A DNA stretch of 10,974 nt, from positions 1 to 10,974 of the forward strand of contig CALMPB010000398.1 in NCBI GenBank assembly GCA_937871985.1, read 5' to 3'. The notes below the pieces were generated by a model that worked only from the letters and a program-made list of their open reading frames with translations, made no database searches and was not told the DNA's origin. The stretch's first letter is position 1. Every line of letters begins with the position of its first letter. Shown piece after piece: positions 6,442-10,974 of this stretch. The DNA comes from an uncultured Burkholderiaceae bacterium (GTDB lineage: Bacteria; Pseudomonadota; Gammaproteobacteria; Burkholderiales; Burkholderiaceae). The translations under genes and the position numbers were made by a program.

Positions 6442-7428
6442 ATGATCAACACCCCTCTCACTCGACGCGCCGTTCTGCTTGGCAGCCTGCTGATGGGCCT
6501 CGGCGTCAACGCCTTTGCCGCCCCGAACAACTGGCCCGACCGTCCTATCCGGCTGGTGGTCGCCGGATCGGCCGGCGCGGGCGGAGACATTTTTGCCCGC
6601 CTGATCGCCGTCCCCCTGGCCAAAGCGCTCAACCAGCCCGTGGTAGTGGAAGCGAAGCCCGGCGCCAATGGCATGATCGCGTGCGACACAGTGGCCAAGG
6701 CAGCGGCCGACGGCTACACGCTGCTGTTCGCCCCGTCGTCCGCCATCCTGCTCAATCCCGTGGTGTTGCCCTCGATTCCCTACGACACGGAAAAAGACCT
6801 GCTTCCCATCGCACAAGTCGGAGCCGCGGGGATCTTGCTGATGACCAATCCGAAAACCGGCTTCAAGAACCTGGCGGACATGGTTGCCTATGCCAAGGCA
6901 AATCCCGGCAAGCTCGCTTACGGCTCGTGGGGCACAGGCTCATCCGGCAATCTGGCCATGGAAGGAATCAAGGCCCATTACGGCCTGGACATGCCCCATG
7001 TGCCCTACAAGCAATTGGTCACTGAAAGCACCGACCTGATCGCCAACAACATCAGCGTCGGTTTCATGGACATCGCCTCGCCCATCCCGTACATGCGCAG
7101 CGGCAAGCTGGTCGCGCTGGGCCAGACGGGTTCGCGGCGCTGGCCCGCCTCGATGGACGTGCCCACCCTGGCTGAGCAAGGCTACGCATTCGAGGCTGAT
7201 GGCTGGTATGGCGTGTTCGCCCCGGCGGGCACGCCGCCCGAAATCGTCGACCGCGTCAACGCGGAAATCTACCGCGCGCAGCACAGCCCGGACGTGCGGG
7301 AAAAAATCGAAGGCCAGAACATGATCGTCCCGGCCGACATGTCGGCCAAGGAGTTCGCGGCATCGATCAAGCGCGACGCCGTCATCTGGCAGGACCTGGC
7401 GAAAGTGGCGGACCTGAAAAACAAATAA
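6442..7428 (+). CDS. Bug/TctC-family periplasmic solute-binding protein (328 aa)
   Basis: Second Bug-family receptor. GGAGA at 6430-6434 lies seven bases before the ATG. The N-terminus has a TRRAVLLGSL stretch, a hydrophobic core and a likely signal-peptidase site after Ala26 (AFA|APNNWP); the twin Arg might direct it to Tat, but Sec is the family norm. Family motifs are PDRPIRLVVAGSAGAGGDIFAR, KPGANGMIACDTVAKAAADGYT, and HVPYKQ around residues 186-191. The first loop reads A-G-S-A-G-A-G-G-D instead of the more common P-Y-P-P-G-G-x-x-D, so ligand contacts probably differ from its divergent neighbour. The gene is followed after 23 bases by an SDR, suggesting co-expression of uptake and oxidation of the same compound or its relatives. 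No transporter membrane subunits are present. Confidence 0.93.
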   Translation: MINTPLTRRAVLLGSLLMGLGVNAFAAPNNWPDRPIRLVVAGSAGAGGDIFARLIAVPLAKALNQPVVVEAKPGANGMIACDTVAKAAADGYTLLFAPSSAILLNPVVLPSIPYDTEKDLLPIAQVGAAGILLMTNPKTGFKNLADMVAYAKANPGKLAYGSWGTGSSGNLAMEGIKAHYGLDMPHVPYKQLVTESTDLIANNISVGFMDIASPIPYMRSGKLVALGQTGSRRWPASMDVPTLAEQGYAFEADGWYGVFAPAGTPPEIVDRVNAEIYRAQHSPDVREKIEGQNMIVPADMSAKEFAASIKRDAVIWQDLAKVADLKNK

Positions 7429-7451
7429 GCGCGAGCGACAAGGAAGAACGT

Positions 7452-8237
7452 ATGGCATTGCCTTCCAATCCCCCTTTTGCTCCCGACGCCTTGCAAGGCC
7501 GCGTGGCCGTGGTAACCGGCGCTACCGGCGGCATTGGTCTGGCCATTTGCGAGCACCTCCGATCGATGGGCGCGGCCGTGGCGCAAGTAGACATCAACGT
7601 TCCCGACAGCGCGCCCGAAACGGACGGCCTGCTGAACGTGCGCTGCGATATCTCCGACCCCGCCTCGGTTGCAAACATGGCGAACCAGGTCCGCTCGTAT
7701 TTCGGCCGCTGCGACGTCCTCGTCAACAACGCGGCCATCAGCGTGGCCCCGGTGAGCCTCGAGGACTTCCCGATCGACCTGTGGGACCGCATTTTCCGCG
7801 TCAACTTGCGCGGCGCATTGCTATGCTCCCAGGCCCTGTTTCCCTTGATGCTCGCGCGGCAAGCGGGCAGCGTCATCAATGTGGCGTCGATTTCCGCCCA
7901 GGCGCCGACCCGGGTCGGCGCTTACGGCACGACGAAAGCGGCCCTGCAGGCCCTGACTCGCCAGATGGCGGCTGAATGGGGACCGCGCGGCATCCGCGCA
8001 AACTCCATCAGCCCCGGAATGATCCGCACGCCGCTGTCCGAAGCGCACTACCGCGACGAATCCGTGTTGCAAAAGCGCATTGACAGCATCCCTGCGCGGC
8101 GTATCGGCCTTCCATCGGACATCGCGGGAGCCGTAGCCTTTCTTGCCAGCGATGCCTCCGTATACGTCAGTGGGCAGGACATCGTGGTGGACGGCGGTTT
8201 TCTAAAGGCCTCGCTGATCAATCTTTACAGCAAGTAA
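7452..8237 (+). CDS. Classical SDR-family oxidoreductase (261 aa)
   Basis: A full-length short-chain dehydrogenase with AAGGAAG at 7440-7446 before the ATG. Motifs: TGATGGIG (22-29), an acidic Asp47 at the end of the second strand (NAD preference), NNAA (92-95), S146, Y158 and K162 (YGTTK), the SPGMIRTPL substrate loop (187-195), and a closing VVDGGF (245-250). It is related in kind to the SDR at 2478 but clearly a different paralogue. As the second gene after the rightward Bug receptor, it probably handles the imported compound or an early intermediate; this is inferred from position alone. Transcription likely ends at the hairpin 54 bases downstream. Confidence 0.93.
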   Translation: MALPSNPPFAPDALQGRVAVVTGATGGIGLAICEHLRSMGAAVAQVDINVPDSAPETDGLLNVRCDISDPASVANMANQVRSYFGRCDVLVNNAAISVAPVSLEDFPIDLWDRIFRVNLRGALLCSQALFPLMLARQAGSVINVASISAQAPTRVGAYGTTKAALQALTRQMAAEWGPRGIRANSISPGMIRTPLSEAHYRDESVLQKRIDSIPARRIGLPSDIAGAVAFLASDASVYVSGQDIVVDGGFLKASLINLYSK

Positions 8238-8291
8238 GCGAAGTCCGGATTCCCACCCGGCGGATATGTTGTCCCATAAGCCCGCCAAAGA

Positions 8292-8334
8292 AAAAGGGCC
8301 AGCTCAACAAAATGAGCTGGCCCTTTTATTTTTT
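8292..8334. terminator. Bidirectional intrinsic terminator
   Basis: A perfect 15-bp stem (AAAAGGGCCAGCTCA, 8292-8306, with its complement at 8313-8327) closes a six-base loop. T-rich sequence follows on the + side (8324-8334), and the A-run before the stem gives a U-run on the minus side. It can stop the SDR transcript from the left and the tRNA-Pro transcript that once came from the right. Confidence 0.92.
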
Positions 8335-8378
8335 GGTCGGGGCGGTGGGATTCGAACTCACGACCCTCTGCTCTCAAA
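8334..8378 (-). other. tRNA-Pro(UGG)-like 3' fragment; probable attachment-site remnant
   Basis: Read on the minus strand, this has CCA (8336-8334), discriminator A, acceptor half CGCCCCG (8344-8338) and a complete T-arm with TTCGAAT loop (8361-8345, one A:C mismatch in the stem). It continues through GAGCAGAGGGTC, the variable loop and 3' side of the anticodon arm. The order matches betaproteobacterial tRNA-Pro(UGG) as I remember it, with one difference at the third anticodon position (TTTGA for TTTGG). The anticodon 5' stem, D-arm and 5' acceptor half are absent: no CGGGGCG follows within 100 bases. It cannot encode a working tRNA. It is best read as the native 3' end left at one side of an integrated element, still in front of its own terminator. 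Confidence 0.75.
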
Positions 8379-8543
8379 TCGTTTCTGACCGCGTTTTTGA
8401 GGGTGTGATGCAGTTTTCTCTAGGCTATTTTTCCTCAATATTTCAACAAGACAAATGGAAACGGAGTTTGCACGAGTTTATTTTCGTTTGACTGAAGCGG
8501 CGTTTCAGCGGTCCACTTTCCCCCGCGCTCTGACGATTCGGCA

Positions 8544-9265
8544 ATGGCAACGAACTTATTAACCGACCGCACGATCTTGGCAGCCAAGCCGAAAGACCGT
8601 GAATACGAACTCACCGACGGCGGAGGCCTCGCCCTTCGCATCAAGACCAATGGCACCAAGATGCGGGCGGTGCGGTACACCAGTCCGACCACCGGAAAGC
8701 CCGTGCGTGAGTACATCGGCGCCCACCATCAAACGCAAGGGTGCTGTCAATCGGAAAGCTGCCAGGTGGACCATCCCTGCCGATGTATCGAAGAACAAGA
8801 AGCCGCACCTGGTGCACCTGAGCGAATTCGCCCTGGCAGGGTGGGACCGAATGTCCGAGCTGCCCGGCGAAGGCGAGTATCTATTTGAAGGGCGCGATGG
8901 CGCGCCACCTATCGGAAACCGAAGTAACTCGCCGGCTGACCGATCGCCAAACTCGCGCCAAGCCGGTCAAGGGGCGAAAGAACAGCACGGTGCTTGATCT
9001 GCCAGGCGGCCACTGGAGTCAGCATGACCTGCGCCGCACGGGCGCCACGATCATGGGTGAACTCGGAATCTCGTCCGACGTTATTGACCTATGCCTTAAT
9101 CACAAGAAAGCAAAGCGCACAACACGAACTTACCGGCGGCAAACGATGCTACCCCAGAGAAAAGAAGCCTTCGATATCCTTGGCGCGCATCTCACTCGCC
9201 TTCTAGGCGCACCCGGATCGTGGCTGCCCGTCGCGATGTGCCAAGAGGGAAGCTGCGCAAAATAG
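8544..9265 (+). pseudogene. P4-type tyrosine integrase pseudogene (internal deletion plus frameshift)
   Basis: Three pieces in three frames make up one broken integrase. Piece 1 (8544 to ~8729) is the N-terminal DUF4102-like domain, with LTDGGGLALRI and ending REYIGAHH. Piece 2 (~8731-8910) reads AARWTIPADVSKNKKPHLVHLS...EYLFEGRDG, the start of the catalytic domain. Piece 3 (~8915-9265) has the catalytic HDLR (His at 9023), LNHKK and TYRRQ (Tyr at 9131). Intact relatives have about 400 residues; here roughly 150 between pieces 1 and 2 are gone, including the core-binding domain and the first catalytic Arg. A further shift lies near 8910. The gene sits beside the tRNA-Pro fragment, as expected for an integrase that uses tRNA 3' ends. 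No active product is expected. Confidence 0.88.
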
Positions 9266-9339
9266 TATCGTGTTACGCGACGTTCCATGTCGTCTTGCAC
9301 TCTTGAAAGGGGTAGCGTCGGCCGTGTGTCCTGATGATA

Positions 9340-9360
9340 TAGTTTGTCACAGACAAACTA
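9340..9360. promoter_or_regulatory. Perfect 9-bp inverted repeat, candidate operator or leader hairpin
   Basis: TAGTTTGTC (9340-9348) and GACAAACTA (9352-9360) are exact complements around ACA. TATAGT at 9338-9343 could be the -10 element of the following gene, so the palindrome would cover the start point; no good -35 was found. It ends 17 bases before the ATG at 9378, so it could also act as an RNA hairpin near the ribosome site. Confidence 0.5.
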
Positions 9361-9377
9361 CCAAACGTGCCAAAACA

Positions 9378-10004
9378 ATGTTTTCGAAACTCACCAGCAT
9401 CGCACTGTTTATTTCATTGGCGGCCTCGGCCCAGGTAGCCGCAGCCCCACAATGGGAGGGGCCTTTTGGACTAAAGAAAGGGTTGACTCAGGAGCAGCTT
9501 GCTTCAGCCACCAAAGGGTTGAAGCTGATCTCTCCTGGGTACTACACGTTTGATGCTGCGCCTGCCACCTATCCAGGCGTGGACCAGTATTTGGCGGTCG
9601 TCGGTCCTAAGACAGGCCTGTGTAAGGTGATGGCTAGCTTTTCCCTCCGACATGTAAGTGCCTATGGCGACGATATAAAGGATCAGGTTTCTCGGCTTTC
9701 GGAAGCGCTCACCGAAAAATATGGGAAGCCGACAAGAATCTTCGACTATTTGAAGCCGGGTAGCATTTGGGACAAGCCCAACGATTGGTATATGGGCCTC
9801 TATAAAAAAGAGCGGGTTTTACAGCATTTTTGGCTGACCGATCCGGTTCGGAACGGCAAGCCGCTTCCCAATATGCTGAGTGCCATCACCATCAAGGCGA
9901 CAGCGCGAGGAGGAAGTGGCGCTGACGTGGATCTTTCCTATGAGTTCGACAATATTGACGAGTGTTTCGCCAGTCTGAAGAGCGCAGACAACGCCGCTCT
10001 ATAG
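9378..10004 (+). CDS. Secreted protein of unknown function (208 aa)
   Basis: I do not recognise a named family. The first ~23 residues form a Sec signal peptide (short basic start MFSKL, hydrophobic SIALFISLAASA, then VAAAP), so the mature protein is probably periplasmic. The mature part opens with WEGPFGLKKGLTQEQL, a pattern seen in small secreted proteins that pair a G-L-x-x-G-x-T-x-x-x-L segment with an alpha/beta body. The rest is soluble, mixed alpha/beta, with a ...EALTEKYGKPTRIFDYL helix-turn and two Cys in the mature protein that could form a disulfide. The ATG at 9378 is chosen because it starts the signal peptide; an upstream GTG in frame would add 36 unlikely residues. It has no clear ribosome site, its codon use is less GC-biased than the catabolic genes, and it is probably island cargo. 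It converges with the minus-strand genes. Confidence 0.75.
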   Translation: MFSKLTSIALFISLAASAQVAAAPQWEGPFGLKKGLTQEQLASATKGLKLISPGYYTFDAAPATYPGVDQYLAVVGPKTGLCKVMASFSLRHVSAYGDDIKDQVSRLSEALTEKYGKPTRIFDYLKPGSIWDKPNDWYMGLYKKERVLQHFWLTDPVRNGKPLPNMLSAITIKATARGGSGADVDLSYEFDNIDECFASLKSADNAAL

Positions 10005-10006
10005 AC

Positions 10007-10150
10007 TCAGCCTCCTAGGCACAGTCGCCGCCACTCCTTGTTCCTCTCCAGGCCCTGCCGCCTGATCTGCGGCGGCGTGGCCTGGACCAGCGCCTTGGAA
10101 TCGAAGTAGATCGGCCGCGCGTGGTCAGCCCACGCGTGCCGAGGCCGCAC
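10007..10150 (-). CDS. Possible small ORF, 47 aa, soluble and basic
   Basis: A GTG (10150-10148), or a TTG two codons earlier, opens a frame inside the end of the preceding minus-strand gene, with a 26-base overlap. It reads RPRHAWADHARPIYFDSKAL..., ending RNKEWRRLCLGG. The composition looks protein-like (aromatic and charged residues, no repeats), and it fills the gap between the convergent genes. No strong ribosome site precedes it. It is not recognised and could be chance, since GC-rich DNA often stays open over such lengths. Confidence 0.35.
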   Translation of the reverse strand: MRPRHAWADHARPIYFDSKALVQATPPQIRRQGLERNKEWRRLCLGG

Positions 10151-10595
10151 ATCCAATCACGCTCAAGCTCAGCAGCAACAGCGTCATCATCCACCCGATC
10201 ACCGACAGGCCGATGAGACCGTCCATGGTGAACGCCGGAATGTGCATCATGTTCCCTTCTTCTATCTCCCGGCGCCTGCCTTTCTTCGCGTCCGTGTACG
10301 CGTAGAAGAATGCACCGTTCTCCCGCCGCTTCTTCTCAAACTGGCCCGGCATCAACGGCGTGAGCGCCACCAGGCGGCCGGCGGAGAATGACTTTTCAAC
10401 GTAGGCATTCCCCCAGAGCAGTAGATGCGCCAGGATCATGGGTCCGAAGATAGACAGCCAGACAGCCGCCATCGAGTTCGGCGAAGTCGAAAAGGTATTG
10501 TTCGGGCAGGTTGCCTCCAACACTCCACAAAAAAGCACAGCGCCGGGCCGGGTGGAAGAGTCCGGCTTTCGGGAGCTATCCAGGCGCGTGCACAC
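10125..10595 (-). CDS. Small membrane protein of unknown function (up to 156 aa, two transmembrane segments)
   Basis: The frame has two strong hydrophobic stretches: about residues 42-62 (MAAVWLSIFGPMILAHLLLW) and about 126-151 (GLIGLSVIGWMMTLLLLSLS and following). Between them is a polar, basic loop with EKKRRENGAFFYAYTDAKKGRRREIEEG. I do not recognise a family. The start is uncertain. GTG at 10595, with AGGCGG about seven bases upstream and 10 bases after the previous stop, gives the full length. A GTG at 10523 or the ATG at 10472 would remove the poorly structured first 24 or 41 residues and keep both membrane spans. It is the fourth member of a closely packed minus-strand series. The basic loop suggests that the region between the spans faces the cytoplasm, with both ends outside. 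Confidence 0.6.
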   Translation of the reverse strand: MCTRLDSSRKPDSSTRPGAVLFCGVLEATCPNNTFSTSPNSMAAVWLSIFGPMILAHLLLWGNAYVEKSFSAGRLVALTPLMPGQFEKKRRENGAFFYAYTDAKKGRRREIEEGNMMHIPAFTMDGLIGLSVIGWMMTLLLLSLSVIGCAASARVG

Positions 10596-10605
10596 CGTTA
10601 TCCGC

Positions 10606-10806
10606 CTACGGCCTGAACCGGTGGCGGTGTTGAAAGATGGCCCGTATGCGCTCCTCGCGCTTCAGGCCTCGATCGAAATCTGCGAGCCACTTACGCAACC
10701 CGCGGCGGCGCCACAACAACCAAGCAGCAAAGCAGCAGCCCGTAATCAGCATCAGCAGCCAGGTGAAGGCCGCAAGCAGGATCAGGATGGAGATAGCGGT
10801 ATTCAT
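10606..10806 (-). CDS. Single-span small membrane protein (66 aa)
   Basis: The ATG is at 10806, in an ATGA overlap with the tiny ORF upstream. Residues ~5-32 are a long hydrophobic helix with two adjacent Cys (ITGCCFAAWLLW). It is followed at once by RRRGLRKW and a basic, amphipathic tail (DRGLKREERIRAIF). By the positive-inside rule the N-terminus is outside and the tail cytoplasmic. Bases 10807-10893 extend the open frame upstream, but that part reads proline-rich and unlike a protein start, and the overlap supports 10806. The function is unknown; small single-span proteins like this occur in phage and conjugation modules. Confidence 0.55.
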   Translation of the reverse strand: MNTAISILILLAAFTWLLMLITGCCFAAWLLWRRRGLRKWLADFDRGLKREERIRAIFQHRHRFRP

Positions 10807-10880
10807 GTCGTCGGGGGCCAGTTGTCCAGCGCCAGCACAGCTAGCACTAGGACCAGGATGAGGAGATCGACGGGGCTCAT
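10803..10880 (-). CDS. Tiny hydrophobic ORF (25 aa), translationally linked on both sides
   Basis: The ATG at 10880 shares one base with the TAA of the upstream frame (TAATG), and its TGA overlaps the next start (ATGA). GGAAG lies upstream at 10890-10886. The peptide starts MSPVD, has 13 consecutive hydrophobic residues (LLILVLVLAVLAL), and ends DNWPPTT. It could be a real membrane peptide or a leader that couples translation of its neighbours. The length alone carries little evidence; the exact overlaps and hydrophobic pattern are the support. Confidence 0.45.
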   Translation of the reverse strand: MSPVDLLILVLVLAVLALDNWPPTT

Positions 10881-10974
10881 TAATTCTTCCCACCTGTCGA
10901 GTTCAGACGACGACGTGCCTCAGCCATACAAAGTCGCGCAATCAAGGCCGCGACAAACACATCCTGGTTTCGAC
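10880..10974 (-). CDS. C-terminal end of an unrecognised small protein, cut by the window edge
   Basis: A frame open from the right edge ends at TAA (10882-10880), one base into the next ATG. The last 30 residues include DVFVAALIARLCMAEARRRL, which looks like an amphipathic helix, then NSTGGKN. Its start is outside the window or could be the internal GTG or ATG. The overlap with the next ORF argues that it is real. Confidence 0.4.
   Translation of the reverse strand, partial: RNQDVFVAALIARLCMAEARRRLNSTGGKN

Larger units (their letters stand above)
8334..10974. mobile_element. Left part of a degraded integrative element (genomic island)
   Basis: The stretch begins at a tRNA-Pro 3' fragment, carries a ruined P4-type integrase within 170 bases, and then holds unrecognised small genes with a less extreme GC bias than the metabolic genes to the left. 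This is the usual build of a tRNA-inserted island. The other end, where an intact tRNA-Pro should stand, is outside the window. With the integrase broken, the element is probably fixed unless helped in trans. The extent to the right is unknown. Confidence 0.6.

Noticed and set aside
8334..8410. A complete tRNA gene on the minus strand
   Set aside because: The anticodon 5' stem, D-arm and 5' acceptor half (expected CGGGGCG) are missing, so only a fragment is present.
8492..8508. CTGAA...TTCAG inverted repeat before the integrase, near a GGTCCACTTTC string reminiscent of IS ends
   Set aside because: The arms are only five bases, no transposase or matching opposite end is present, and the likeness is too short to call an insertion sequence.
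1..10974. CRISPR array, rRNA or an origin of replication
   Set aside because: No regularly spaced repeats, rRNA-like stretches or clusters of replication-initiator boxes were seen.

Overview
The window looks like a chromosomal segment of a high-GC betaproteobacterium, most likely Alcaligenaceae (Bordetella/Achromobacter type). The reasons are the strong GC bias at third codon positions, two Bug/TctC-type periplasmic binding proteins (a family greatly expanded in that group), and the CoA-dependent catabolic gene set. The species assignment is an inference from gene content, not a database match.

Region 1 (1-5145, + strand) is a tightly packed operon. It holds the C-terminal end of an ADP-forming acyl-CoA ligase (ATP-grasp part), two acyl-CoA dehydrogenase-like subunits, a classical SDR, a longer SDR with a decayed second SDR-like domain, and a tandem carboxymuconolactone-decarboxylase (CMD) family protein. 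Junctions are ATGA or TGATG overlaps, or gaps of 4-8 bases, so the genes are probably co-transcribed and translationally coupled. Together they suggest activation of an acid to its CoA thioester, alpha,beta-dehydrogenation by a two-gene dehydrogenase, and alcohol/ketone oxidoreductions. The substrate cannot be read from the sequence.

Region 2 (5190-8237) holds two divergent Bug-type binding protein genes around a 280-base intergenic region with two short palindromes. The rightward one is followed after 23 bases by a third SDR, so capture of a small organic solute and its oxidation may be co-expressed. A strong bidirectional hairpin terminator closes the block at 8292-8334.

Region 3 (8334-10974) looks like the left edge of a decayed integrated element. 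It begins with the 3' part of a tRNA-Pro-like gene (minus strand, truncated at the anticodon loop), followed by a P4-type tyrosine integrase wrecked by an internal deletion and a frameshift. Next come an orphan secreted protein with a 9-bp perfect palindrome just upstream, and a convergent minus-strand string of very small, overlapping ORFs, several of them hydrophobic. The minus-strand string runs off the right edge; I do not recognise its products.

The best candidates for something undescribed are the catabolic operon with its split dehydrogenase and degenerate two-domain SDR, and the minus-strand chain of tiny membrane ORFs inside the island.
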